DNA of 64,000 nt from Arthrobacter sp. SLBN-100. GTDB lineage: Bacteria > Actinomycetota > Actinomycetes > Actinomycetales > Micrococcaceae. Within the stretch, counting starts at the first letter, position 1, and each line of letters starts with the position of its first letter. The notes beneath the pieces were generated by a model, which made no database searches, was not told the DNA's origin, and was given only the letters and a program-made list of their open reading frames with translations. Below, piece after piece: positions 34,300-43,280 of the stretch. Where the stretch lies: positions 2,728,001-2,792,000 of the forward strand of contig NZ_VFMY01000001.1 of the NCBI RefSeq assembly GCF_006715305.1, given 5' to 3'. Made by a program: the position numbers and the translations under genes.

Positions 34300-37200
34300 G
34301 ACACTTCCGTTCTTTCAGGGAGGCCCGCAGCACCGGCGGGGCCTTGTGGCTTCAGTGGATCCTCATCCTCCGGGGCGCCGGTGCCAAAAAGGATCAGGAG
34401 GGCTGGCAGGACAATCAGGACAAGCAGTGCGAGTGTTACCAGCCCGCCCCATATGACAATGGCCAAGGGCAGGATCGTTTCCCTGCCAACAGCTCCCCCG
34501 AGTACCACCAGGGGGATCAGGAATGCCGCGCTGACAACCGCAGCAATCAGGAGAGGAACCAGCCGTTCCTGGGCTGCCTGCAAAATGGCGGAGCGCGAAC
34601 CGCCCCGCACCTGGGATTCCTCCCGCACCTCCGCAGCTACTGGAGTGCTGGCCGTGAGTGGGGACTGGGCACGTCGGACCAGCAGGATGGAGTCCCGCAC
34701 AGCCATTCCCAGCAGCGCCGCGAAGGCAAGGAGAGTCGCCAGGGAGCCGATGCCGCCAGTGAGGAACGCGCCCAAAACGCCGCCTGCAAGGGCCAGGGGC
34801 AGCGCCAGGAATACAACCAAGGCCACCCGCCAGCTACCCACCGCGGTCTGGAGGAGGACCAGGATGCCGAGCAGGGCTGCTCCCGCGACGGCCCAAACGA
34901 GTTGCAGCGTGTTCTGTTGCTCCGAGTACTGGGACGGCACCTGGGCGTGGTATTCCATGGGGAAATCGAGGTCGGCCAGGCCGGCGGTGACATCTGATGT
35001 GATGTCCCCTACGGACCTGCCGTCCACCTGGGCCACCACATCTATATGGCGTGAAGTGTCGGTGTGCGTTATGACCGACTCGTGTGGCTTTACCCGCACG
35101 TCTGCGATTTCACTGAGCCGCACATGGCCGCCGCCCGGCTTATCGATCAGCAACTCCTGGACGCTTGTGAGGCTCGAGCTGGTGGCAGGAGTTCCCTTCA
35201 CCACCACCTGGAACACTTTCTGCTGCTCGAACAGGAAACCCACATCCACTCCCTGCAGCAGGGTGGCTGCTGCACGCCGCACATCACCCGGCTTCACGCC
35301 GGCCTGTTGTGCCTTGTCCAGGTCAACCTCAATCTCTGCGATGGGTTGGAGCCGGGGCAGGGACAACTGCGGGTCAACCAAGCCGTCGGTGGTGGACATC
35401 ATGTCCCTGACGTTTTCCGCGGTTTGACGCAGGACCTCGGGATCCACCCCGAATACCCTGACCGAAAACTCATGCTGTGACCGGCTGCGCTCAACATCGA
35501 GCCGGTTCTGGCCGTAGGTGGCCACACTGCCGCTGATCCCGGGGTAGCCCGCCACGACTTCATTGACCGCGTCCGCCACACTGGAGTAATCAGCATCCGC
35601 CTCCATGGTGACCCAGAGTTCCCCTGAATTCGGACCCACCACCCGGTCCGAGGTGATGGCGCGACCTACGTGTCCGCCCACGTTCGCCACTCCCGGTATG
35701 TTCGTCAATTCCTTGCTGGCAAGGGCCGATATCCGGCTCATCTCGCCGTTCGACGTTCCCGCCAACCCATCCCACTGCACCAGCAGGATCCGGTCCTGAA
35801 GTGCAGTTACCGAAGGCTGGCCGGCGGCAAGGAGCGGAATTCCGGCTACCGCAGCTACCGCAAGCACAGCGCCTGCTGCCAACACCCACCGGGATTTCGC
35901 GGCGGCGCGTTCGGCCGCGGTCCGGATACCTGATCTGAGTTTGCCGGGGAGCTGCGGTGAGCGCTCCTCGCCGGCCATGAACGTGAGGGCCAAAGCCGGG
36001 GTCAGGAGCCAGGCGATGAGCAGAGCGACGGCGAGTGCCACCAGGAAGGACAGAACCAGGGGAACGAAAAGGGCTCGGTTTACCCCCGTGAGGAAAAGCA
36101 CCGGCAGCAGGACGAGCGCCATGGTGAGCCCGGCAAAGACAACTGCATTGCGGGTCTGCTGCAGGGCGGCGGAGATCAGCATCAGCCTTGGCTCAGCCTT
36201 CAGCTCCGGCCCGCTCGAACCGTCTTCCGCGGTCCCCCCGTCCCTGACTTCAGCGGTATTTCCCGCCGCCCGCCGGACGGAAACAGAGGCGGAAAGCTCC
36301 CGCCGCTGTCGTAGCCCGTTCAGGTCGGTCACAAGGTCGGTCACAACCACAACCAACGCCAGAACCAGTCCGGCGAAGACCACAATATTCAGCCCGATTC
36401 CCAGCACCGACAGCGTGAGGAAAGCGGCCGCGCTGGATACTGCCAGGACAATCAATCCCACAAGGGCCATCCGCCAGGATTTGAAGAACAATCCCAAAAG
36501 GAGGGCAGCCAGCAACAGGCCGGCAAGGAAGCCCGTACCCAGGTTCTGCATCGAGGACTCAAGGAAGGACGCAGGCCGGTACACGCTGGTGTCGACGTTG
36601 ATTCCCGAAAGGCCTGGTTTCAGGTCCTCCAGGGCCGCTTCCAGCGCTGCCGTGATCTCAGCCGTGTTGGCCTCAGGAAACTTTTCAATCACCAGCATGA
36701 GGGCGGGGTCCTCATCCACCACTGCGTCGCCAATGAGTGGCTGGTGATGCTCCCGCACTGTTGCCACGTCGCCCAGAACCAGCGGCGGGCCTGTCACGTT
36801 CTCGATGCTGACCTGCGCCAGGTCGCTGGGGGTGGTGATCGGCAGGACATGCTGGATGCCAAGGCGCTGGTTCTCGGTCTCCAGGAAACCGCCTGTTCCC
36901 GGTGTTGAAGCCTGGAGGAACGTCAAGGGTGATACCCATACTGCGTTACCCGTTGTCCGGATGACCTGGTTCAGTGTTACCCCGCTGGCCTGGAGCGCTT
37001 GCGGGTCCACTTCGACCTGCATTTGCTGCTCGCGCTGGCCCCAGATGGAAAGATTCGCAACTCCTGGGACACCCATCAGGCGTGGCTTGATATTCCATCT
37101 CGCAAGGACGGACATGTCGATGAGCGGAACTTCCGAGGACGAGAGCCTGACCATCATCACCCTGCTGGTGGAGGACTTCGGCTGCATCAGGACCGGGGGC

Positions 37201-37577
37201 GTGGAAACCTTGGGCAGTGAATGGGCCTGTACCAGGCGTTCGGCAACGAGCTGGCGCGCGCGCGGCAGGTCAGTCCCCGGTTCGAAAAGCAGTTGGATGG
37301 AGGAAAGGCCTGGGACGGACTGCGACCGGATCTCGTCCAGGTAGGCGACGCCGTTGAGGAAGTCCACTTCCATCGGGGAAGTAATGAATTGTTCGACTTC
37401 AAGGGCGGACAGTCCCAGGGCCTCGGTTTGGATCTCCACCTGGGCGGGTTCGAATTCAGGCAACGCGTCTACGGAGGACCTGGGAAAGTACCAGAACCCC
37501 ATCGCAATTATTCCAGCGGCCAACGCCAGGATCAGCAGTCGGAATTGGAAACTCCATCTAGCTAACAATGCGGTCAT
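34296..37577 (-). CDS. RND-superfamily permease (CusA/CzcA-like), pump 2 with altered proton relay
   Basis: A 1093-aa RND protein from the ATG at 37577; a TTG 12 codons upstream is less likely. The topology matches pump 1, with PRSSVDALPEFEPAQVEIQTE at the N terminus and RDSILLVRRAQ in the late helices. Transmembrane segment 4 reads VLALVVVVTDLVTDLNG. Aligned with pump 1, the relay Asp is Thr and the following Glu is Asn; only a neighbouring Asp remains. The cytoplasmic loop after it carries a ~35-residue acidic insertion. The protein may have lost or changed proton coupling and could pair with pump 1 as a heteromer. It is the first gene of the operon. Confidence 0.85.
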   Translation of the reverse strand: MTALLARWSFQFRLLILALAAGIIAMGFWYFPRSSVDALPEFEPAQVEIQTEALGLSALEVEQFITSPMEVDFLNGVAYLDEIRSQSVPGLSSIQLLFEPGTDLPRARQLVAERLVQAHSLPKVSTPPVLMQPKSSTSRVMMVRLSSSEVPLIDMSVLARWNIKPRLMGVPGVANLSIWGQREQQMQVEVDPQALQASGVTLNQVIRTTGNAVWVSPLTFLQASTPGTGGFLETENQRLGIQHVLPITTPSDLAQVSIENVTGPPLVLGDVATVREHHQPLIGDAVVDEDPALMLVIEKFPEANTAEITAALEAALEDLKPGLSGINVDTSVYRPASFLESSMQNLGTGFLAGLLLAALLLGLFFKSWRMALVGLIVLAVSSAAAFLTLSVLGIGLNIVVFAGLVLALVVVVTDLVTDLNGLRQRRELSASVSVRRAAGNTAEVRDGGTAEDGSSGPELKAEPRLMLISAALQQTRNAVVFAGLTMALVLLPVLFLTGVNRALFVPLVLSFLVALAVALLIAWLLTPALALTFMAGEERSPQLPGKLRSGIRTAAERAAAKSRWVLAAGAVLAVAAVAGIPLLAAGQPSVTALQDRILLVQWDGLAGTSNGEMSRISALASKELTNIPGVANVGGHVGRAITSDRVVGPNSGELWVTMEADADYSSVADAVNEVVAGYPGISGSVATYGQNRLDVERSRSQHEFSVRVFGVDPEVLRQTAENVRDMMSTTDGLVDPQLSLPRLQPIAEIEVDLDKAQQAGVKPGDVRRAAATLLQGVDVGFLFEQQKVFQVVVKGTPATSSSLTSVQELLIDKPGGGHVRLSEIADVRVKPHESVITHTDTSRHIDVVAQVDGRSVGDITSDVTAGLADLDFPMEYHAQVPSQYSEQQNTLQLVWAVAGAALLGILVLLQTAVGSWRVALVVFLALPLALAGGVLGAFLTGGIGSLATLLAFAALLGMAVRDSILLVRRAQSPLTASTPVAAEVREESQVRGGSRSAILQAAQERLVPLLIAAVVSAAFLIPLVVLGGAVGRETILPLAIVIWGGLVTLALLVLIVLPALLILFGTGAPEDEDPLKPQGPAGAAGLPERTEVS

Positions 37578-37830
37578 TGTGCGTCCAACCTGCGAATGGG
37601 GGCCTTTGGTCAACAGTTATCTAAGCTTCCCGCGGAGCGGAACCGGCAAACAGTCCCCAACTTAGTTAGGCGAACCCCCAAAATAGGGGGCCACCGGACC
37701 CGGGAAGGGGGACCTTCGGCCTATACATCGAGTGCTCCCGGGGCGGAAAATTCTCCCTAACGGACGTGCTGGGACCGCCTACTTAATGCGCGGCTATTCG
37801 CGTATGATCCGATGATTGGGGGTGTCAGCA

Positions 37831-38505
37831 ATGACGGCAGAAGCTGTTGATGGCGGCGTAGCCATAATCAGTGTCCTGGTTATTGATGACCACACTTCGT
37901 TTGCCGAATTACTGACATTGGCAATTGATCACGAGCCCGACCTGCAAGGCCTGGGCTTCGCAAAAAATGCATCGGCGGGACTGCGCATGTGCCGGAATCT
38001 CCAGCCGGACGTCGTGGTCATGAGCTGGGGCCAGCCGGAAGGCCTGGGCCCGGCAATGGCTGCAGAGATTATGGCCGCATCGCCGGGAACGCACGTGGTG
38101 ATGCTGGTCAGCGAGCCCACGAGCGAGGGCCTGGCCCAGGCGGCCGCTGCAGGTGCATCCGCCTTCCTTGCCAAGGGCACGCCCCTGATTGCTCTCCTGG
38201 GTACGGTCCGGCATTCCCACTCGGGGATCATCGAGGTTGATCCGCAGATCCTGGCTGCCTTCGCGCCGCAGGTCCAGCCCCCCGGCCAAGCCTCGGCTGT
38301 GCCTTTGTTGACCAGACGGCAGATGGACGTGCTGAAACTTATGGCGGAAGGCAAGGACGTCCGGTCGAACGCGAAAACCTTGGGAATCTCCCAAAACACC
38401 TGCCGGGGCTATGTAAAAGCCATTCACTCCCGGCTGGGCGTCCACTCGCAACTCGAAGCCGTGGTGATGGCCCGCCAGTTGGGCCTCCTTGCCGCCGGCC
38501 GATAA
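37831..38505 (+). CDS. Atypical NarL/LuxR-type response regulator lacking the phospho-acceptor Asp
   Basis: A 224-aa protein counted from the ATG at 37831, with GGGGGT seven bases before it. The receiver domain (residues ~13-130) keeps the acidic pair Asp19-Asp20 and the late Lys (FLAKGT). At the phosphorylation site it reads VVVMSWGQPEG, with Ser65 in place of Asp. The C terminal LuxR helix-turn-helix is intact (LTRRQMDVLKLMAEGKDVRSNAKTLGISQNTCRGYVKAIHSRLGV, here quoted in part as the family pattern). No histidine kinase lies nearby. It probably acts without phosphorylation. Divergent placement suggests control of the RND operon. Confidence 0.85.
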   Translation: MTAEAVDGGVAIISVLVIDDHTSFAELLTLAIDHEPDLQGLGFAKNASAGLRMCRNLQPDVVVMSWGQPEGLGPAMAAEIMAASPGTHVVMLVSEPTSEGLAQAAAAGASAFLAKGTPLIALLGTVRHSHSGIIEVDPQILAAFAPQVQPPGQASAVPLLTRRQMDVLKLMAEGKDVRSNAKTLGISQNTCRGYVKAIHSRLGVHSQLEAVVMARQLGLLAAGR

Positions 38506-38542
38506 TGCTGGCCTGGCGGCTGAAACCCAGCGCAGCCCCCGC

Positions 38543-38998
38543 CTATACGGGCGGGCCGGCGTTGGACTTCAGGCTCTTCATCACCAGCGTGGACGTCAGG
38601 CGCTCGACGCCGGGCAGGGAAGTGAGTTCCGCGTCGTAGAAGCGCTGGTAGGCGGGCAGGTCCTCGGCAATGACCTTCAGCAGGTAGTCGGGGGAACCGA
38701 AGAGCCGCTGGGCTTCGACAATGTTGGGGTTCTCCGCCACCCGGTTTTCGAAGACCTCCATCGTCGCACGATCCACCTGGCGCAGGGTGACAAACACGAT
38801 TGCCTCAAAACCCAGCCCCACGGCCGAGGGATCAATGTCCGCCCGGTAGCCCCGGATCACGCCTGACTGCTCCAGGTCACGCAGCCGCCGATGGCACGGC
38901 GCCACCGTCAAACCCACCTTGGCGGCCAACGCCGTAGCGGTCATCCGCCCGTCCTCTTTGAGGTAGCGCAATATACTTCTGTCAATGTGGTCGATCAC
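38543..38998 (-). CDS. Lrp/AsnC-family regulator
   Basis: A 151-aa protein. The N-terminal helix-turn-helix reads DRSILRYLKEDGRMTATALA then KVGLTVAPCHRRLRDLEQSG. The C-terminal alpha/beta sandwich (RAM domain) has VFVTLRQVDRATMEVFENRV and GSPDYLLKVIAEDLPAYQRF, which binds amino acids and forms octamers. It is divergent from a LysE-type exporter 105 bp away. This is the usual arrangement in which an amino-acid-responsive Lrp protein (LysG/BkdR-like logic) switches on an exporter. Confidence 0.9.
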   Translation of the reverse strand: MIDHIDRSILRYLKEDGRMTATALAAKVGLTVAPCHRRLRDLEQSGVIRGYRADIDPSAVGLGFEAIVFVTLRQVDRATMEVFENRVAENPNIVEAQRLFGSPDYLLKVIAEDLPAYQRFYDAELTSLPGVERLTSTLVMKSLKSNAGPPV

Positions 38999-39103
38999 GC
39001 AAAAACCTTACCCTGCTGGCCTGATATTGAGCGAAAAGGGACAGCACTTCTGCCGCCAAAGTATCTAGGGTTTGTCCTGACGCACCCAGTGGCAGGAGAA
39101 AGA

Positions 39104-39742
39104 ATGAACCCGGAGCTGTTTTTGGCCTTTGTGCTGGTGGCCGCCGCCCTCGCGTGTACACCCGGCGTGGACTGGGCGTACTCCATCGCCGCCGGGCTCA
39201 GGCAGCGGAGCTTTGTGCCGGCGGTGGCAGGGCTCTGCGGCGGATATGTCCTCCACACGGTCCTGCTGGTGGCGGGACTGGCCGCCCTGCTCACGGGAAT
39301 GCCCGGAGTCCTGGGCTGGATCACCCTGGCCGGCGCGGCATACCTGATGTGGCTCGGCATCAGTACGCTCCGTTCCTGGCGCGGCGCCAGCTTCACGGCC
39401 GGTGCCGGCAGCGTGGGCAGCACCCGGCTCCGCACGTTCCTCCACGGCATGGGAACCAGCGGAATCAACCCCAAGGGGCTGCTCTTCTACGTGGCACTGG
39501 TCCCCCAGTTCGTGAGCACCGATGCATCCCTTCCCGTGCCGGTACAGTCCGGCCTGCTCGGCATGACGTTTGTGCTGCTCGCGGGCCTTGTGTACACCGC
39601 CGTCGCCTTGCTCTCGCGCACCCTGCTGCAGAGCCGGCCCGGAGCCGCCCGCGTGGTGACCCTTGCCAGCGGAGTGATCATGGTGGTGCTGGGCGCGGTG
39701 CTGCTCGGCGAGCAGCTGCTGCCGGTTCTGGCGGCGGCGTAG
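39104..39742 (+). CDS. LysE/RhtB-family amino acid exporter
   Basis: A 212-aa membrane protein with about six hydrophobic helices. AGGAGAAAG precedes the ATG. The opening FLAFVLVAAALACTPGVDWAY is the family's N-terminal signature (a P-G-P-like CTPG). FLHGMGTSGINPKGLLFYVALVPQFV is the conserved NPK segment. Members export lysine, threonine, homoserine or other amino acids when internal levels are high. Regulation by the divergent Lrp-type protein is likely. It converges with the TPR-like gene with a 5-bp gap. Confidence 0.88.
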   Translation: MNPELFLAFVLVAAALACTPGVDWAYSIAAGLRQRSFVPAVAGLCGGYVLHTVLLVAGLAALLTGMPGVLGWITLAGAAYLMWLGISTLRSWRGASFTAGAGSVGSTRLRTFLHGMGTSGINPKGLLFYVALVPQFVSTDASLPVPVQSGLLGMTFVLLAGLVYTAVALLSRTLLQSRPGAARVVTLASGVIMVVLGAVLLGEQLLPVLAAA

Positions 39743-39747
39743 GGCCA

Positions 39748-40725
39748 TTACTCGTCGCTGAGCTTCTTCCAGTCCTGTTCCCAGATCCGGCGCATTTCCT
39801 CGTCCTTGCGGATGGGCACGGGCGCGGCGATCTCCTTCTGCGGCACCGGGTCCTCGCGGCGCCGCCCCCAGTCACGCGGGTTGAGCGAGCGTTTGCTGGA
39901 CTCCAGCACCAGCAGCGCCCGGTCCGTGAGGGCGTCATTCCGCAGCGTCAGGTGGGTCTTGCGCCGGCGCAGGACCTCGGCGAGCGCCTGGTGCGCCGCC
40001 TCGAACCGGCCTTCGCGCCGCAGGGCCCGAGCCCGGACCAGAAGGAGCGCGGCGGAGAGATCGTCAGCATTGAGCAGGCCTTCGGTCCAGTCGATGACCG
40101 TCCGGCTCCGGCCCAGGGTCAGCGCCAGTGAACAGCGCGCCAAAGCCATGGGGAGCGACGGCGGCAGCCCGGCCAGGGCGTCCAGCGCAGCCTCCGTGCG
40201 GCCCGTCTCGCGGAACGAGTGCGCCAGCGCAAGGAATACTGACTCCTCGCTGAACAGGACAGGGATCTCCACGCGCTCGGCGAGTTCGACCCGGGTGACA
40301 ATCCTGGTGAGGTAAATGGAGGAGTAGCGGTTGGCTTCGTCCTCGTTCCTGGTGGTAAGCCCGCGCTGCAGGAGTTCCGATGCACGCAGGTAACCGCCGT
40401 GCTTGTATACGAGCAGCCCGGACATGAGGTAGCAGAGACCGGCCCAGCCAGGGTAGGCGCGGGCCAGCGTGATGAGCCGTTCGGGCTCCCGGCTGGTGAA
40501 GACGGCCTCGTGCACTGCCTTGGCCGGCTTGGGCAGCATCCGCTTGAGCCGCGGGATCTCCCCGTCCAAGGAGATCAAGGCCGGGTGGCGCCCCCCGAGC
40601 ACACCGGTGAGGAGGCCGCCCACTCCCCCCGCGAGGTCATGGACAGGTGTGCGCAACTGGGGCTCGCCGAACGGCGTGAGGTCGCGCCTGTCCCAGTAGA
40701 TCGGTGCAGGGTCCCCGGCGGTCAT
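39748..40725 (-). CDS. TPR-like helical repeat protein of unknown function
   Basis: A 325-aa soluble protein. After a ~90-residue N-terminal part (YWDRRDLTPFGEPQL) it is almost wholly helical. Its helix pairs resemble tetratricopeptide repeats (GGYLRASELLQRGLTTR, ETGRTEAALDALAGLPP, REGRFEAAHQALAEVLRRR). A basic, Trp-rich tail (EEMRRIWEQDWKKLSDE) ends the chain. I recognise no named family. It is the last of three co-oriented genes with the NTF2-like and DUF456 genes upstream, 56 and 39 bp apart. Confidence 0.65.
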   Translation of the reverse strand: MTAGDPAPIYWDRRDLTPFGEPQLRTPVHDLAGGVGGLLTGVLGGRHPALISLDGEIPRLKRMLPKPAKAVHEAVFTSREPERLITLARAYPGWAGLCYLMSGLLVYKHGGYLRASELLQRGLTTRNEDEANRYSSIYLTRIVTRVELAERVEIPVLFSEESVFLALAHSFRETGRTEAALDALAGLPPSLPMALARCSLALTLGRSRTVIDWTEGLLNADDLSAALLLVRARALRREGRFEAAHQALAEVLRRRKTHLTLRNDALTDRALLVLESSKRSLNPRDWGRRREDPVPQKEIAAPVPIRKDEEMRRIWEQDWKKLSDE

Positions 40726-40781
40726 CCCTCCATGCTAACCGGGACTTAAGGCCGGTTGGATGCCCGACCGGATAGAGGTTC

Positions 40782-41159
40782 TCAGCCGCGTTCCATGAAC
40801 CATTCGGTGAATGCCGAGGCCCGGCCCTCCGGGTCCAGCCTGATGACCCAGAGGTTGTCATACGTGGGCCGGTCACCCGAGTAGGTGGTAACACCCTGGA
40901 CGAACGCGGTGTCAGCGTCGACGCCCAGCAGCTCCCAGCTGAACGTCCAGTCCACTGGCTCATCCCGGGCTGCGAGCCAGGCCTCGACGATGCCGTCCTG
41001 CCCCTTCCAAGCATGCGGGTCGTTGGGCCGTGTTTCGTACACCGCATCCTCGGTGAAGAGGGCACGGATGTCCCCGGGCCGGTTGTTGGTCCATGCCGCC
41101 TGGTACTTGTCCATCCAGGCCTGCACGTGCTCCCGTACTGAATTCCGCTCCGTGGTCAT
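40782..41159 (-). CDS. NTF2-like (SnoaL-type) protein
   Basis: A 125-aa protein with the cone-shaped NTF2 fold. It has an opening helix (VQAWMDKYQAAWTNNRPGDIRALFTEDAVYE), a WKGQDGIVEAWLAA helix, and paired strands ending FTEWFMERG. Members include steroid isomerases, polyketide cyclases and many binding proteins of unknown ligand. Nothing in the sequence narrows this down. It lies between the DUF456 and TPR-like genes on the same strand. Confidence 0.78.
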   Translation of the reverse strand: MTTERNSVREHVQAWMDKYQAAWTNNRPGDIRALFTEDAVYETRPNDPHAWKGQDGIVEAWLAARDEPVDWTFSWELLGVDADTAFVQGVTTYSGDRPTYDNLWVIRLDPEGRASAFTEWFMERG

Positions 41160-41198
41160 GCTGCCGTTCTACGCCCTGCCCCACGTGGCCGCAAGCAT

Positions 41199-41702
41199 TT
41201 AGCCGTTTGCGGCCGCGACCCACACGCCGATCACCCAGGTGCTGGCGGCGAGGCAGGCCAGCGCGAATTCTGCGAGCATGCCCAACCCCGTTGCTTTCAG
41301 GGCGGCCCAGCTGGAGGTCGCCGCGCTTCCGAGGTTCCGGGTGCGGGCGACTTCGCTGAGCAGCAGGCCTGCCGCGAAGCCCACGAAGAGTCCCACCACG
41401 GGGATGATGAACATTCCCACCGCTCCGGCCACCAGCGCGGCCACGATGCTTCGGCTGGGGATGGCGTGTTCTTTCAGCTTCCGGCCTGTGAGGACAGCGC
41501 TGGCAGCCATGCCTGCCACCACAAACACCATGGCAACCGCGAATACCACCCAGCCTGCAGTTCCGGCACCGCCCCAGATGGCCCACGCCAGCAAGCTTGC
41601 GCCGATGAGGATGCTGCCTGGAAGCACCGGGATGACTGTGCCCGCCACGCCGACCAGAATCGCCAGGCCGCACAGGATGGTCACCACGGTTTCGGAGTTC
41701 AT
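41199..41702 (-). CDS. DUF456 membrane protein
   Basis: A 167-aa membrane protein with about five hydrophobic segments. The opening ILCGLAILVGVAGTVIPVLPGSILI and the Gly-rich FIIPVVGLFVGFAAGLLLSE are the hallmarks of DUF456. The function is unknown. A strong hairpin lies immediately upstream, between it and the malic enzyme gene, so this gene starts a new transcript that may include the next two genes. Confidence 0.85.
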   Translation of the reverse strand: MNSETVVTILCGLAILVGVAGTVIPVLPGSILIGASLLAWAIWGGAGTAGWVVFAVAMVFVVAGMAASAVLTGRKLKEHAIPSRSIVAALVAGAVGMFIIPVVGLFVGFAAGLLLSEVARTRNLGSAATSSWAALKATGLGMLAEFALACLAASTWVIGVWVAAANG

Positions 41703-41737
41703 GGATCCCAGTCTATGGTTGGCGCCCGCTTAACCCC

Positions 41738-41777
41738 CGACGGCGGTGCCTCCCGCGCAGGGGAGGCACCGCCGTCG
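41738..41777 (-). terminator. Hairpin terminator after malic enzyme
   Basis: CGACGGCGGTGCCTCCC pairs with GGGAGGCACCGCCGTCG: a perfect 17-bp stem with a six-base loop. It is positioned 25 bp past the stop of the malic enzyme gene. Confidence 0.85.
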
Positions 41778-41801
41778 TACATTCCGTCAAGGGAAGCGCA
41801 G

Positions 41802-43001
41802 CTACTCCGCTTCCACCGCGGCAGCGACCGCTGCGGTCACAGCGGGCGCCACGCGCGGATCCAGTGGGCTGGGCACGATGTAGTCCGCGGACAGGTCATC
41901 GGCTGCGAGGTCTGCGATAGCGTAGGCTGCCGCAAGCTTCATGGCGGGAGTGATGCGGCGGGCCCCGGCGTCGAGGGCGCCGCGGAATATGCCCGGGAAG
42001 GCCAGCACGTTGTTGATCTGGTTGGGGAAGTCGCTGCGGCCGGTGGCCACTACGGCGGCGTACTTCGCTGCGACCTCGGGCAGGACCTCCGGGTCCGGGT
42101 TGGAGAGGGCGAAGACGATGGCGTCCTGGTTCATCAGCGCGAGGTGCTCTTCGTCCAGCTTCGAGGAGGAGACGCCGATGAAGACGTCGGCACCGGCGAG
42201 GGCTTCCGCCGGGCCTCCTTCCACGCCGCGGGGGTTGCTGCGGCCGGCGATGTCAGCCTTCTTGCTGGCCGGGTCCGCGGCGAGGTCCTTGCGGCCGGCG
42301 TTGATGATGCCGCGGGAGTCCAGCAGGACCACGTCGGTGATGCCGGCGGCCAGCAGGATTTCGGCGACGGCGATGCCGGCCGCCCCTGCGCCGGAGACCA
42401 CCACGCGCAGGCCGTCCAGCTCGCGGCCGGTCACCTTGGCGGCGTTGGTGAGGGCTGCCAGGGTAACGACGGCGGTGCCGTGCTGGTCATCGTGCATCAC
42501 CGGGCAGTCCAGCGCCTCGATGAGCTTTTCCTCCAGCTCGAAGCAGCGGGGTGCGGAGATGTCCTCGAGGTTGACGGCGCCGAAGCTGGGGCGCAGGCGG
42601 ACCAGGGTTTCGACGATTTCGTCCACGTCCGTGGTGTCAAGGACCAGCGGAATGGAGTCCAGGTCTCCGAAGGTCTTGAACAGGGCTGACTTGCCCTCCA
42701 TGACGGGCAGCGAGGCGCTGGCTCCGATGTTGCCCAGGCCCAGCACGGCGGTGCCGTCGCTGACCACAACCACCAGGCGCTCGGCCCACGTGAGGGTGCG
42801 GGCCAGTTCTGGCTTGGCGTGGATGGCGCGGCTGACCTCAGCCACTCCGGGAGTGTAGGCGATGGACAGGTCGCGCTTGTTGGACAGCGGGACGGTGCTG
42901 GCGATGGAGAGCTTGCCGCCCTGGTGGGCGTCGAAGATCTCGGCTTCGGTCAGCGCGGTGGCGGCGGAGTTGTCGGTAGCTGCAATTGCGTCAATGGACA
43001 C
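41802..43001 (-). CDS. NAD(P)-dependent malic enzyme, short form
   Basis: A 399-aa enzyme for oxidative decarboxylation of malate to pyruvate. AGGAG lies eight bases before the GTG start. LSIAYTPGVAEVSRAIHAKPE and TWAERLVVVVSDGTAVLGLGNIG are malic-enzyme signatures. EEKLIEALDCPVMHDDQHGTA holds the metal-binding acidic residues, and VVSGAGAAGIAVAEILLAAG is the nucleotide site. It lacks the C-terminal phosphotransacetylase-like domain of MaeB proteins. Cofactor choice is not clear from sequence. It could feed pyruvate from C4 acids made by the asparagine/aspartate cluster (inference). Confidence 0.92.
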   Translation of the reverse strand: MSIDAIAATDNSAATALTEAEIFDAHQGGKLSIASTVPLSNKRDLSIAYTPGVAEVSRAIHAKPELARTLTWAERLVVVVSDGTAVLGLGNIGASASLPVMEGKSALFKTFGDLDSIPLVLDTTDVDEIVETLVRLRPSFGAVNLEDISAPRCFELEEKLIEALDCPVMHDDQHGTAVVTLAALTNAAKVTGRELDGLRVVVSGAGAAGIAVAEILLAAGITDVVLLDSRGIINAGRKDLAADPASKKADIAGRSNPRGVEGGPAEALAGADVFIGVSSSKLDEEHLALMNQDAIVFALSNPDPEVLPEVAAKYAAVVATGRSDFPNQINNVLAFPGIFRGALDAGARRITPAMKLAAAYAIADLAADDLSADYIVPSPLDPRVAPAVTAAVAAAVEAE

Positions 43002-43280
43002 GTCGTTGTCTCCTGGTGCTCGCCGTGGTCACACGGCACATGGAGCTCAGGCCCAACGGACCTGAGGCATTGGAAGAGGTGCGGCGGATTACCGAGGGGT
43101 GGCGGGTCCGTGGGAGCGTCGGGGATGCTCCCTGCTGCTCATTCCCCATGGTAGGCAGCGGAAGGAGGCACCTGGAGACGATTTGACGGCGGCGAGTGAT
43201 GCTAAAACGCTTTTCCAGCCCCCACTGTGATCCACGCCACGGCAATAAGCCCGATTTAATGGTTAATTGGTCTAGGCCAG

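Noticed and set aside
37675..37690. CCCCC-AAAATA-GGGGG inverted repeat upstream of the RND operon as an operator
   Set aside because: Five-base homopolymer arms are easily met by chance in this GC-rich DNA. It was kept out of the features for lack of support.
41466..42689. A 407-codon plus-strand frame opposite DUF456 and malic enzyme
   Set aside because: It crosses two real genes and a perfect terminator, and its composition is shadow-like.
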